From Flavobacterium sp. (GTDB lineage: Bacteria; Bacteroidota; Bacteroidia; Flavobacteriales; Flavobacteriaceae): a stretch of 52,909 nt of DNA. Below are positions 38,509-47,827 of this stretch, in pieces. Below the pieces are notes generated by a model. That model was not told where the DNA came from and made no database searches. It was given only the letters and a program-made list of their open reading frames with translations. Both the position numbers and the translations under genes were made by a program. The first letter of the stretch is position 1. Every line of letters begins with the position of its first letter. The stretch lies in contig NZ_JANXTI010000013.1 in assembly GCF_025352425.1 (NCBI RefSeq), positions 1-52,909 on the forward strand, given 5' to 3'.

Positions 38509-40503
38509 TTAAGTTGCTATTTTTTCTTGTAAACTTTTTATCTCATCACGAAGTTTGGCAGCCGCCATAAAGTCCAATTCCTTCGCCGCTTTTTCCATTG
38601 CTTTTCTGGTGTCACGTATTTTCTTTTCTATTTCGGGTTTGGATAAATACAAACTTTCCGGTTCAGCGGCTTTGGCAATTTTGTCTTCAAAGTATTTTGT
38701 AGAAAGTGAGTTGTTGCCCAAAGCACTTCCGAGGCTTTTGACCAAAGCTGTCGGTTCTAGTCCGTTTAGCGTATTGTAAGCAGTTTGTTTCTCACGGCGG
38801 TAATTGGTTTCATCTATCGTTTTCTGCATGCTGTTAGTAATTTTGTCTGCATACATAATCGCTTTCCCATTTACATTTCGGGCAGCACGGCCAACGGTTT
38901 GTGTTAACGAACGCTGACTACGAAGAAAGCCTTCCTTATCAGCATCAAGAATAGCGACCAATGAAACTTCGGGTAAATCCAATCCTTCACGCAATAAGTT
39001 TACCCCAATCAATACATCAAACAAACCTTTACGCAAATCCTGCATGATTTCTACACGTTCCAAAGTATCAACATCAGAATGGATATAACGGCAGCGGATG
39101 GAAACCTTGGTTAAATATTTAGTCAGTTCTTCCGCCATACGTTTGGTTAATGTGGTTACCAAAACGCGTTCGTCAACTTCACACCGAACCTGTATTTCTT
39201 CAATTAAATCGTCAATTTGATTTAAACTCGGACGTACTTCTATAATCGGGTCCAATAATCCCGTTGGACGAATAACCTGTTCTACATAAATCCCTTCCGA
39301 CTTTTCCAATTCATAATCCGCAGGTGTGGCTGAAACATAAATTACCTGATTCTGCATGCCTTCAAATTCCTCAAACTTCAACGGACGGTTATCCATTGCG
39401 GCTGGTAATCGGAAACCATATTCGACCAGGTTCTCCTTTCGGCTTCTGTCACCGCCATACATAGCATGAACCTGCGAAATGGTAACGTGACTTTCGTCGA
39501 CAACCATCAGGTAATCTTTTGGAAAATAATCCAGCAAACAGAAAGGCCGTGTTCCCGGAAGACGTCTGTCTAAGTAACGGGAATAATTTTCAATTCCGGA
39601 ACAATAACCCAATTCACGTATCATTTCCAAATCAAAGTTGGTTCTTTCTTCCAAACGTTTTGCTTCGAGATGTTTGCCAATTTCTTTGAAATAATCGACT
39701 TGCTTTACCAAATCTTGTTGGATTTCCCAAATCGCAGAATGCAATACATCCGGCGAAGTCACAAACATATTGGCAGGATATATATTCAATTTGTCATACT
39801 TTTCCAAAACCTTAGAAGTTTTTTTGTCAAACGCTTCTATGTCTTCAATTTCATCTCCAAAAAAATGCACACGATAAGGCTCATCTCCGTAACTCGGAAA
39901 AATATCAACGGTATCACCTTTTATCCGGAAGGTTCCCGGTGTAAATTCGGCTTCAGTCCTGGAGTACAAACTTTGTACAAGTCGATGCAGTAATTTAGTA
40001 CGCGAAATGATTTCATTTTTGGCAATCGAAACTACGTTCTTTTGAAACTCTACGGGATTTCCAATTCCGTATAAACAAGAAACAGACGAAACTACAATAA
40101 TGTCACGACGACCAGAAAGCAGTGCAGAAGTAGTGCTTAGGCGCAGCTTTTCTAATTCTTCGTTGATAGATAAATCCTTCTCAATATATGTTCCGGTAAC
40201 AGGAATAAACGCTTCGGGCTGGTAATAATCGTAATAAGAAACAAAATACTGCACCGAGTTATTCGGAAAAAACTGCTTGAATTCAGAGTATAATTGTGCG
40301 GCTAATGTTTTGTTATGTGCCAAAACCAACGTTGGTTTTTCAATGTTTTGTATGACATTGGCAACCGTAAATGTTTTTCCTGAGCCGGTAACGCCCAATA
40401 AAGTCTGGTATTTATCACCATTGAGAATTGCGTTGGAGAGTTTCTCAATCGCTTGAGGCTGATCGCCGGTAGGTTTATAATCTGATACGACTTGGAATTT
40501 CAT
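38509..40503 (-). CDS. uvrB: Excinuclease ABC subunit UvrB
   Basis: A 664-residue protein with Walker A GVTGSGKT (37-44), the beta-hairpin YYDYYQPEAFIP that clamps damaged DNA, the DESH box (MVVDESHVTI), helicase motifs V/VI (GVNLLREGLDLPEVSLV, QTVGRAARNVNG) and a C-terminal UVR domain (AAKELDFMAAAKLRDEIKSL) that contacts UvrC. It loads at DNA lesions with UvrA in nucleotide excision repair. It is full length. A broken duplicate of its 3' end lies at 37841-37936. Confidence 0.97.
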   Translation of the reverse strand: MKFQVVSDYKPTGDQPQAIEKLSNAILNGDKYQTLLGVTGSGKTFTVANVIQNIEKPTLVLAHNKTLAAQLYSEFKQFFPNNSVQYFVSYYDYYQPEAFIPVTGTYIEKDLSINEELEKLRLSTTSALLSGRRDIIVVSSVSCLYGIGNPVEFQKNVVSIAKNEIISRTKLLHRLVQSLYSRTEAEFTPGTFRIKGDTVDIFPSYGDEPYRVHFFGDEIEDIEAFDKKTSKVLEKYDKLNIYPANMFVTSPDVLHSAIWEIQQDLVKQVDYFKEIGKHLEAKRLEERTNFDLEMIRELGYCSGIENYSRYLDRRLPGTRPFCLLDYFPKDYLMVVDESHVTISQVHAMYGGDRSRKENLVEYGFRLPAAMDNRPLKFEEFEGMQNQVIYVSATPADYELEKSEGIYVEQVIRPTGLLDPIIEVRPSLNQIDDLIEEIQVRCEVDERVLVTTLTKRMAEELTKYLTKVSIRCRYIHSDVDTLERVEIMQDLRKGLFDVLIGVNLLREGLDLPEVSLVAILDADKEGFLRSQRSLTQTVGRAARNVNGKAIMYADKITNSMQKTIDETNYRREKQTAYNTLNGLEPTALVKSLGSALGNNSLSTKYFEDKIAKAAEPESLYLSKPEIEKKIRDTRKAMEKAAKELDFMAAAKLRDEIKSLQEKIAT

Positions 40504-40505
40504 GG

Positions 40506-40527
40506 TTTTGCGAGGTACGAAGCAATC
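40506..40527 (+). repeat. Short dispersed repeat (TTGCGAGGTACGAAGCAATC)
   Basis: Second copy in this window of the repeat at 6621-6645, immediately upstream of the uvrB start codon. A small AAAGTAACAAAGTTACAAAG repeat follows at 40556-40575. Confidence 0.6.
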
Positions 40528-40576
40528 GTTTCTATATTGTTATGGACAAAATTTGAAAGTAACAAAGTTACAAAGT

Positions 40577-41161
40577 TTAGTTCAGTAAGTTATTAATTTT
40601 AGCATACTGCAAGAGCATGATTGTTTTTGCATCTTTGATTTCACCGGAAGCAATCATACTATATGTTGTGTCAAAGTCCAATTCCAAAACTTCAATATTT
40701 TCCTGTTCATGAGCAATGCCGCCGCCTTCGTTTACTTTCATGTCTTTGGTATATTCCGCGGCAAAAAAGTGCACAATTTCAGTTACTGAACCCGGCGACA
40801 TATAGACTTCAAACAGTTTTTGAACAGCTGAAATTTTATAACCGGTCTCTTCTTCGGTTTCTCTTCTGATGCACTCTTCGGCATTGTCTTTATCCAATAA
40901 TCCTGCGCAGGCTTCAATCAACATTCCGGTTTCGTTTCCGTTTAAAAAGGTCGGCATTCGGAATTGACGCGTAAGGATTACAGTTTTAAGATCCTTGTTG
41001 TAAAGTAATATTGTTGCCCCATTTCCCCGGTCATAAGCTTCCCGCGATTGTGTTTCCCAAGTGCCATCTTTTTTGAGATAATTGTAGGTTATTTTTTTTA
41101 GCGTATACCAATTATCAGAAAGAACTTCAGTTTTTAGAATTTCTATTTTTGGCTTACTCAT
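40577..41161 (-). CDS. nudK: NUDIX hydrolase, GDP-mannose pyrophosphatase NudK-like
   Basis: A 194-residue protein from ATG 41161 ([20 protein letters not shown]). A longer start inside the upstream gene is not needed. The Nudix box is [20 protein letters not shown] plus GY. The N-terminal [21 protein letters not shown] and [15 protein letters not shown], and the ending [15 protein letters not shown], fit NudK, which hydrolyses GDP-mannose to mannose-1-P and GMP. The ATG overlaps the TGA of rlmF as ATGA, implying translational coupling. Confidence 0.88.
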   Translation of the reverse strand: MSKPKIEILKTEVLSDNWYTLKKITYNYLKKDGTWETQSREAYDRGNGATILLYNKDLKTVILTRQFRMPTFLNGNETGMLIEACAGLLDKDNAEECIRRETEEETGYKISAVQKLFEVYMSPGSVTEIVHFFAAEYTKDMKVNEGGGIAHEQENIEVLELDFDTTYSMIASGEIKDAKTIMLLQYAKINNLLN

Positions 41162-42120
41162 GAGTTTATGGAATTTATCATTTCTTGTTGTTGCTTTGGC
41201 GAAAGAAATGTCCATGCTACTATCCGGCTTATCTTTTGGCCTTGAGCCATATCTATAGTTTTTATTTCAGCAGCACCAACTTTGTTCAGCAGTTTGTAAA
41301 TATTTTTCAGATTATCTTTTTTGGATACCAATGTCGTGAACCACAAAACCTGCATCGGGTATTTGACACTTTCATAAATCATTTGGGTAATAAAACCTAA
41401 TTCGCCGCCCTTGCACCATAACTCCGCATTTTGGCCACCAAAATTAAGAACTGGCTTTGAGGTTTTGTTATCTTCTAAAGCATTTACTTTTCGCAATGCG
41501 CTTTTGGAAGCTTCTTCAGGTGATGAGTGAAATGGGGGATTGCAAATGGTAAAGGCAAATTTGTCTTCTGGCAGAATAATATTCTTAAAAATAAACCGGG
41601 CTTCTATTTGTGATTGCAAACTGATTGCATCAATTAGTTTAGGATTATGAGTTATGATTTTTTTGCAGTTTTGTAGTGCTTTTTCATCAATATCGGTTCC
41701 AACAAAACTCCATCCATAGGCAGCATTTCCTATTATCGGATAAATACAATTCGCACCAATGCCAATATCCAATACAACTATGTTTTCTCCTTCAGGAATG
41801 ATTCCATTGTTAGTCGTTGCCAATAAATCGGCGATGTAATGAATATAATCGGCTCTTCCGGGAATTGGCGGGCAAAGAAATCCAGTAGGAATATCCCAGT
41901 TTTGAATGTCATAATTGGAAATTAATAAGGCTTTGTTTAGGGCTTTTACGGCATGAGGATTACTGAAATCAATGGTTTCTTCATCGAGATTGTTCTCATT
42001 TACAGAAACAAAGAGTTGCAATTCCGGATGCACGTTTATCAATGCTTCAAAATCATATCGAAACCGATGTGGGTTTCTTGGATGCAAGCTTGTTTTTTCT
42101 GTGGTATTATGTTTTTTCAA
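41158..42120 (-). CDS. rlmF: 23S rRNA (adenine1618-N6)-methyltransferase RlmF
   Basis: A 320-residue protein. It starts at TTG 42120 ([16 protein letters not shown]), with no in-frame ATG nearby upstream. The N-terminal [18 protein letters not shown] is the RlmF signature. The SAM site is [16 protein letters not shown], and the amino-methyltransferase motif IV is ICNPPFHSS. It methylates A1618 of 23S rRNA. It is the first gene of a coupled pair with nudK. Confidence 0.9.
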   Translation of the reverse strand: MKKHNTTEKTSLHPRNPHRFRYDFEALINVHPELQLFVSVNENNLDEETIDFSNPHAVKALNKALLISNYDIQNWDIPTGFLCPPIPGRADYIHYIADLLATTNNGIIPEGENIVVLDIGIGANCIYPIIGNAAYGWSFVGTDIDEKALQNCKKIITHNPKLIDAISLQSQIEARFIFKNIILPEDKFAFTICNPPFHSSPEEASKSALRKVNALEDNKTSKPVLNFGGQNAELWCKGGELGFITQMIYESVKYPMQVLWFTTLVSKKDNLKNIYKLLNKVGAAEIKTIDMAQGQKISRIVAWTFLSPKQQQEMINSINS

Positions 42121-42140
42121 CGTAGTGTCTATTTTTATTT

Positions 42141-42190
42141 ACCGCAAATTCGCAAATCAATGATTGGGTTTTAATTTGCGAATTTGCGGT
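42141..42190. repeat. 17-bp perfect inverted repeat between rlmF and the thiamine kinase gene
   Basis: ACCGCAAATTCGCAAAT (42141-42157) pairs perfectly with ATTTGCGAATTTGCGGT (42174-42190) around 16 nt. Neither flank has a good T-run for transcripts from the minus strand (AAATAAAAAT there), so it is not a standard terminator. It may be a dispersed hairpin element. Confidence 0.75.
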
Positions 42191-42204
42191 CCAGATTTTT
42201 CTTC

Positions 42205-42867
42205 TTAATCCCAGCATTCCATCAATAATAAATCACCGTCTTTATGGGTAATCGAAACGATACCGTCATCAGTTACATGATTGCTGCTTCCCGTTCGGTA
42301 ACCAATGGTTAAATCTTCATTATTCAGTGAATAAAAAAGATTTTTGGTGGTAATTCCGGTTACTTTTCCAATCGGAATTAGCGAAAGGATTGTATTGGCC
42401 GTGTACCATTTTTCAAAAGTAGCAGAAAGTAAATATACTTTGGAATGATCATCAAGAATTACGATTTTCAATAGATTTCGATAAGCAACAATATTGGTTA
42501 AATTGGTAATCGTATGATCAGCGCGTCTTCCGGTTGCCCAGATGACATTCGCCGCTTTGTGGCCTTTTTCGATTAAATAATCAAAGGCTTTTTCCAAATC
42601 GGTTTTATCCTGATTCGGCGCATATACAATTTCAATCGGATATTGTTTTTCCGTGTAATGATTGGCATCAAAAGCTCTGTCGAAATCACCTAACAGTACA
42701 TCAACCTTGATTCCCAGTTCTAAAACGCGTTCAATAGCAGAATCCAGAACAATAACTATTGGCGACCATTCGAGAAGTTGTCCCAATAACTCGGAACTAC
42801 AGGCTTCACCATTGGCAATAATCAACGCGGGTTCCTGGTCGTCGCGAACGACATGATGTGAGGACAT
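42205..42867 (-). CDS. Thiamine diphosphokinase
   Basis: A 220-residue protein with the thiamine pyrophosphokinase pattern: ALIIANGEACSSELL (nucleotide loop), VIVLDSAIERVLELGI, VDVLLGDFDRAF, DKTDLEKAFDYLIEKG, WATGRRADHTITNL and a C-terminal beta-rich part (SLIPIGKVTGITTKNLFYSL, SNHVTDDGIVSI). It makes thiamine diphosphate from thiamine and ATP. No TPP riboswitch was seen upstream. Confidence 0.9.
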   Translation of the reverse strand: MSSHHVVRDDQEPALIIANGEACSSELLGQLLEWSPIVIVLDSAIERVLELGIKVDVLLGDFDRAFDANHYTEKQYPIEIVYAPNQDKTDLEKAFDYLIEKGHKAANVIWATGRRADHTITNLTNIVAYRNLLKIVILDDHSKVYLLSATFEKWYTANTILSLIPIGKVTGITTKNLFYSLNNEDLTIGYRTGSSNHVTDDGIVSITHKDGDLLLMECWD

Positions 42868-42985
42868 TTATATTAGATTTAGATTTGTAAAAGTAATGAA
42901 ACTTATTTCAATTGTTAATCTATGGTTAATTTGGAACAATTTTTGGACGGAATTTGAATACTTTTACCACTTAAACACCCTTTAC

Positions 42986-43654
42986 ATGAAAGCAGCTTTT
43001 GCTTTTTTATTTTTAATGTTCTGCTTCAAAGGTTTCTCTCAATTTGAGCTGCCAAAGAAAACAATAAGTATCGCTCCGGTTTCAAATCCGAAAGGAACAG
43101 TATCGCCTACATCTTCAAAATCCATAACTTATCCCAGTATTTTTGATAAAAAGGACAAACTTTTATCAACGGTGTCATTACTCAAAAAAAAGCCCGAAGA
43201 CGAAAAAAGCATTTTTGAGAAGGAACAATTCGCCAGTCCCGCTAAAATATATACCGATAAAATGAACAAGCAGGTTACCGATGGAAAGATTTATGATTAT
43301 TACAAAAAGGATTATTTATTGGCAACTTATAAATGTTCAACTGCTATTGCAAAATTTGCGCTAAAGGATTTCGGTGATCCCGATGGCGATGTTGTCCGAA
43401 TTTGGCTGAACGGTGAAATTGTAATAAATGCTATTACTTTAGAAAGCGGTTACCGGGAAATTAAATTGGATCTTAGAAATGGCCAGAACTTGTTGGTGAT
43501 TGAAGCACTGAATGAAGGTACAGTTTCCCCAAATACAGCTCAATTTTCTATTTTCGATGATAAAGGAGGAATGATAGGAAATAATCTTTCGGGACTATTA
43601 ACTAATGTCAAAGCTACTATTATCATAAATAAAGTGGACATTTTAGGACAATAA
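42986..43654 (+). CDS. Secreted protein of unknown function
   Basis: A 222-residue protein. ATG 42986 gives the signal peptide MKAAFAFLFLMFCFKGFSQ. The open frame extending upstream to 42896 would put 30 residues before it. The mature part has a disordered Ser/Lys-rich opening (SNPKGTVSPTSSKSITYPS) and a beta-rich C-terminal domain (about 130-222: AIAKFALKDFGDPDGDVVRI, WLNGEIVINAITLESGYREI, NLLVIEALNEGTVSPNTAQ). It resembles flavobacterial secreted proteins without known function. It converges with purA. Confidence 0.65.
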   Translation: MKAAFAFLFLMFCFKGFSQFELPKKTISIAPVSNPKGTVSPTSSKSITYPSIFDKKDKLLSTVSLLKKKPEDEKSIFEKEQFASPAKIYTDKMNKQVTDGKIYDYYKKDYLLATYKCSTAIAKFALKDFGDPDGDVVRIWLNGEIVINAITLESGYREIKLDLRNGQNLLVIEALNEGTVSPNTAQFSIFDDKGGMIGNNLSGLLTNVKATIIINKVDILGQ

Positions 43655-43676
43655 AAAAGCTGTTCATTCAGATTTA

Positions 43677-44948
43677 TTACCTCGTTATTGTCTGTTTTCT
43701 GTCAGGACCAACAGAAACAATTTTTATTGGCACTTCCAATTCGCTTTCTATAAATTCAATATATTCTTTCAGTTCTTTTGGTAAACTTTCAAAGGTAGTC
43801 AGTCCTGTTAAATCTTGTGCCCAACCTTTGAATTCAGTGTAAATAGGAGTGACGTTTTCTTCTTCGATATTGTACGGCAAATGATGGATTACCTGTCCTT
43901 TATAATTATAAGCCGTCGCAACTTTCAGTGTTTCAAACCCCGAAAGTACATCGCCTTTCATCATCATTAATTGGGTAACACCGTTTATCTGAACCGCATA
44001 CTTTAGTGCTACCAAATCAAGCCAGCCGCAACGTCTTTTCCTTCCGGTAACGGAACCAAACTCGTTGCCAACCTTTGCCATTACATCTCCAGCCTCGCCA
44101 AAATCCTCTGTAGGAAATGGCCCTGAACCAACACGTGTGGTATATGCTTTGAAAATTCCGTAAACTTCCTTGATTTTATTTGGCGCAATGCCTAAACCGG
44201 TACAGGCACCCGCCGCAGTAGTATTGGATGAGGTTACAAAAGGATAAGTACCAAAGTCAACGTCTAATAACGAACCCTGAGCGCCTTCACAAAGAATAGA
44301 TTTGCCTGCTTTTTGGGCTTGTGCCAAATATTCTTCACTGTCAATAAAATCCAATTTCCTTAATTCTTCGATTGCTTCAAAGAACTCTTTTTCCAGTTCG
44401 GTTAAATTATATTGAAGTTCCACATTATAAAAAGCGATCATTGCTTCATGTTTGTCTGCCAAAGTTCGGTATCGTTCCTTGAAATCAGCTAATTCGATAT
44501 CGCCTACACGGATTCCGTTTCTTCCGGTTTTGTCCATATAGGTCGGTCCGATTCCTTTTAGTGTCGAACCAATTTTGGCTTTGCCTTTAGCGGCTTCGGA
44601 GGCTGCGTCAAGCAAACGATGTGTCGGCAGAATTAAATGTGCTTTGCGGGAAATAAACAATTTTGATTTCAAATCAAGATTAAACTTTGCCAAACCATCA
44701 ATTTCACTTTTGAAAACTACCGGGTCAATCACGACACCGTTTCCGATGAGGTTAATATTATTGCCATGAAAAATCCCCGAAGGAATAGTCCTCAAAACAT
44801 GTTTGATACCGTCAAATTCTAATGTGTGTCCGGCGTTAGGTCCGCCCTGAAAACGGGCAATAATATCGTATTTCGAGGTTAGAACATCAACTATTTTTCC
44901 TTTGCCTTCGTCGCCCCATTGTAATCCGAGTAGTAAATCTACGGTCAT
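43677..44948 (-). CDS. purA: Adenylosuccinate synthase
   Basis: A 423-residue protein. The P-loop GLQWGDEGKGKIVD near residue 7, the IMP-binding GGPNAGHTLEF, GIGPTYMDKTGRNGIRVGD, FEGAQG-type CEGAQGSLLDVDFGTYPFVTS, and the GTP motif TGRKRRCGWLD are all present. It converts IMP, aspartate and GTP to adenylosuccinate in AMP synthesis. The length is normal. It lies 51 bp downstream of the Fur-family gene on the same strand, with an AGCTNTTAGC-type repeat in the gap. Confidence 0.97.
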   Translation of the reverse strand: MTVDLLLGLQWGDEGKGKIVDVLTSKYDIIARFQGGPNAGHTLEFDGIKHVLRTIPSGIFHGNNINLIGNGVVIDPVVFKSEIDGLAKFNLDLKSKLFISRKAHLILPTHRLLDAASEAAKGKAKIGSTLKGIGPTYMDKTGRNGIRVGDIELADFKERYRTLADKHEAMIAFYNVELQYNLTELEKEFFEAIEELRKLDFIDSEEYLAQAQKAGKSILCEGAQGSLLDVDFGTYPFVTSSNTTAAGACTGLGIAPNKIKEVYGIFKAYTTRVGSGPFPTEDFGEAGDVMAKVGNEFGSVTGRKRRCGWLDLVALKYAVQINGVTQLMMMKGDVLSGFETLKVATAYNYKGQVIHHLPYNIEEENVTPIYTEFKGWAQDLTGLTTFESLPKELKEYIEFIESELEVPIKIVSVGPDRKQTITR

Positions 44949-44999
44949 TGTGTGTTGTTGTGTGTAGTTAATTTTTTTTTTGCTGTTAGCTAAAAGCTA

Positions 45000-45458
45000 T
45001 TAGCTGTCAGCTTTTTTATTCGCATAAAAATACAATGAATGATTGTGGATTTCAATGCCAAATATTTCCTCAATTGTCTGTTTTATGGTTTGGATTCTTG
45101 GGTCACAAAACTCGATAACTTCTCCTGTATCGGTCATTATGATATGGTCATGGTTTTTATCGAAATACGATTTCTCATAATGTGCCTGATTTTGGCCAAA
45201 CTGGTGTTTACGAACCAAACCGCAATCTAACAGCAGTTCAATAGTGTTGTATAAGGTAGCCCGCGACACGCGATAGTTTTTGTTTTTCATTTTGATATAC
45301 AGATTTTCGATATCAAAATGCTCTTCGCTATCATAAATTTCCTTAAGAATAGCATAGCGCTCAGGCGTTTTGCGGTGTCCTTTATTTTCAAGATACAGTG
45401 TAAAAACGTTTTTTACGGTCTCTTGATTTTTGGTATTATCGGATGCTATTAGTGTCAT
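45000..45458 (-). CDS. Fur-family transcriptional regulator
   Basis: A 152-residue protein. The winged helix (residues about 15-90) has the family pattern [29 protein letters not shown], then [20 protein letters not shown]. The dimerisation domain has the metal region [20 protein letters not shown]. The structural-zinc CxxC pairs of canonical Fur are missing, as only two Cys remain. So it may be a Fur/PerR-like member with a reduced zinc site. The regulated metal or stress is not evident. A consensus promoter ends five bases before its ATG (separate entry). Confidence 0.87.
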   Translation of the reverse strand: MTLIASDNTKNQETVKNVFTLYLENKGHRKTPERYAILKEIYDSEEHFDIENLYIKMKNKNYRVSRATLYNTIELLLDCGLVRKHQFGQNQAHYEKSYFDKNHDHIIMTDTGEVIEFCDPRIQTIKQTIEEIFGIEIHNHSLYFYANKKADS

Positions 45459-45462
45459 GGGA

Positions 45463-45493
45463 CAAAGGTAATTTTTTTGTTTAAGGTTTCAAA
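45463..45493 (-). promoter_or_regulatory. Consensus promoter of the Fur-family gene; predicts a leaderless mRNA
   Basis: On the minus strand TTTG (complement of 45490-45493), a 19 bp spacer, then TACCTTTG (complement of 45463-45470). Both elements match consensus. The -7 element ends four bases before the ATG at 45458, so transcription should begin at or within a few bases of the start codon. Confidence 0.75.
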
Positions 45494-45535
45494 GCTAAAG
45501 AGTTTCAAAGTTGGAACCAATATTTGATAACCGTA

Positions 45536-47755
45536 TTAATTAGTATAAACTCTGGTCACCTTATCAATACCATCAATCTTCTTGATATTATCGATGAGTT
45601 TTTTCAGAATTCCATTATTTTGAACAATCACTGCAACCTGCCCAAAGAATATTCCTGCTTCGCCACTGAGTGAAATGCTTTGGATATTTACATGCATATT
45701 ATTAGAAATTACCTTTGTTAATTCGTTTGTCAGACCCAAACTATCCATACCCGTAATTTTTAAAATCGCCTTGAACTCTTGTTGGGAGGAATCAATCCAC
45801 TTGCCCATCATAATTCGGTACGCATAATTCGACTGTAAAGAAATGGCATTGGGACAATCTTTTTTATGCACTTTAATCCCTTCGTTGATCGTTATAAAAC
45901 CAAACACATCATCACCCGGAATCGGATTACAACAGGACGATAATTTATAATCTAGTTTATCGTTTTCTGCACCAAAAACGAGCATGTCATAATGATGGCT
46001 CAATTCCGGTTTGTTTATGTCTTCGGGATTTGTGCTCGGCGAACGCTTCATTTTGCTTTTGAAGAAATTCATCAGCGTATTGCTTTTTTGGGACGCAAAA
46101 TCTTTGAGCTGTTGATTTTCTATAGAGCCAATTCCGGCACGATAAAACAAATCCAAACTGGTTTTTAGTTTAAAGTAATTTACCATTTCGTTAATCACAG
46201 TTTCGTTTATAGTGATTTTCAGATGTTTCAGCTTTCGGGTCAATAACTCCCTGCCATCTTCGGCAATTTTCTTCGTATTTTCGTTAAGAACGTTTCTGAT
46301 TTTATTTTTTGCTCTCGATGTGGTCACATAATCAAGCCAGTTGATTGTTGGTTTTTGATGAACAGAAGTGATGATTTCAATTTGATCACCGCTTTTCAGT
46401 TCATGATTGAGAGGAACTAATTTTCCGTTGACACGGGTGCCACGGGTTTTAATGCCAATTTCAGAATGTATGCTAAAAGCGAAGTCGAGCGAAGTCGCGC
46501 CTTTTGGCAATGATTTTATTTCTCCCTTTGGAGTAAAAACAAAGATTTCCTTAGCATACAAATTCATTTTGAAATCCTCTACAAAATCAACCGCATTGGT
46601 TTCCGAGCTTTCCAAAGCTTCTTTCAAAAGATTAAGCCAGGTATCTAATCCGCTTTCTTCGCTTGTACCTTGCTTATATTTATAATGGGCTGCATAGCCT
46701 TTTTCGGCAATTTCATCCATTCGTTCGCTTCGTACCTGAATTTCTACCCAACGTCCTTTTGGTCCCATAACCGTAATGTGCAACGCTTCGTAACCAGTCG
46801 ATTTTGGAGAGGAAATCCAATCGCGCAAACGACTCGGACTCGGCCGATAATGATCTGTAACTATGGAATAAATTTTCCAGGCGAGGAATTTCTCATCGTG
46901 AAGATTGGATTTATAGATAATCCGGAGTGCAAATTTGTCATAGACTTCATCAAAAGTTACATTTTGCGCTGCCATTTTTCTCCGAATGGAATAAATAGAT
47001 TTTGGTCTGCCTTTGATTACATACTCAACATTTTCTTCGTCCAGCGATTTTTTTAAAACGTCGGAAATGGTTTTGATATATTCGTCCTGCTCTTCTTTGG
47101 TTTCTTTAATCTTGCTGACAATATCCTTAAAAATTTCAGGTTCGGTATATTTTAATCCTAAGTCTTCGAGTTTGGTTTTTATGTTATACAATCCCAACCG
47201 ATGGGCGAGAGGCGCGTATATGTATAATGTTTCGGATGCAATTTTTACCTGCTTATCATTCGGCATCGAATCCATGGTTTGCATATTGTGCAAACGATCC
47301 GCAATTTTGATCAGAATTACACGTACATCATCATTTAGGGTCAATAGCATTTTACGGAAGTTCTCCGCCTGCATTGAGATGTTCATGTCTTTTTTAACCT
47401 GAGAAATTTTGGTCAGGCCTTCTACTAAATGGGCAATTTTCGGATTGAATTTTTTTTCGATGTCTTCAATGGTCACATCGGTATCCTCTGCCACATCATG
47501 CATTAATGCTGCAGCAATGCTTGTCGCACCGAGACCAATTTCGGAAGCCACAATTTTGGCAACACCAATAGGATGAAAAATATAGGCTTCCCCCGATTTG
47601 CGGCGTTGGTCTTTATGGGCTTCAACGGCGACATCAAAGGCCTTACGAATGAGTTTTTTATCCGAATCGGTAAGTGTTTGATAACTTATGCGAAGTAATT
47701 CTTTGTATTCCCGGGCAATGGCTTTTTTCTCTTCCTCTAAATCTATCTCAATCAT
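45536..47755 (-). CDS. Bifunctional (p)ppGpp synthetase/hydrolase, RelA/SpoT family
   Basis: A 739-residue protein. The HD hydrolase domain is intact (AYIFHPIGVAKI, ALMHDVAEDTDVTIED, IKIADRLHNMQTM). The synthetase domain follows with RRKMAAQNVTFDEVYDKFALRI, STGYEALHITVMGPKGRWVEIQ as split motifs, then TGS (IFVFTPKGEIKSLPKGATSLDFAF), a zinc-finger-like Cys stretch (LSSCCNPIPGDD) and a C-terminal ACT domain. It makes and degrades the alarmone. With both catalytic sites intact it is a bifunctional Rel/SpoT. It lies upstream of the Fur-family gene on the same strand. Confidence 0.95.
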   Translation of the reverse strand: MIEIDLEEEKKAIAREYKELLRISYQTLTDSDKKLIRKAFDVAVEAHKDQRRKSGEAYIFHPIGVAKIVASEIGLGATSIAAALMHDVAEDTDVTIEDIEKKFNPKIAHLVEGLTKISQVKKDMNISMQAENFRKMLLTLNDDVRVILIKIADRLHNMQTMDSMPNDKQVKIASETLYIYAPLAHRLGLYNIKTKLEDLGLKYTEPEIFKDIVSKIKETKEEQDEYIKTISDVLKKSLDEENVEYVIKGRPKSIYSIRRKMAAQNVTFDEVYDKFALRIIYKSNLHDEKFLAWKIYSIVTDHYRPSPSRLRDWISSPKSTGYEALHITVMGPKGRWVEIQVRSERMDEIAEKGYAAHYKYKQGTSEESGLDTWLNLLKEALESSETNAVDFVEDFKMNLYAKEIFVFTPKGEIKSLPKGATSLDFAFSIHSEIGIKTRGTRVNGKLVPLNHELKSGDQIEIITSVHQKPTINWLDYVTTSRAKNKIRNVLNENTKKIAEDGRELLTRKLKHLKITINETVINEMVNYFKLKTSLDLFYRAGIGSIENQQLKDFASQKSNTLMNFFKSKMKRSPSTNPEDINKPELSHHYDMLVFGAENDKLDYKLSSCCNPIPGDDVFGFITINEGIKVHKKDCPNAISLQSNYAYRIMMGKWIDSSQQEFKAILKITGMDSLGLTNELTKVISNNMHVNIQSISLSGEAGIFFGQVAVIVQNNGILKKLIDNIKKIDGIDKVTRVYTN

Positions 47756-47827
47756 AGCATGTTAATCAATCAGCTAAAAATAAGTATAACAAATGAATTG
47801 TGCAAATGGAAAAGTCAATTTCCTAAA

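Noticed and set aside
44949..45012. Attenuator between the Fur-family gene and purA
   Set aside because: The GCTGTTAGCT/AGCTGTCAGC repeat gives an imperfect hairpin with no T-run in the purA direction.
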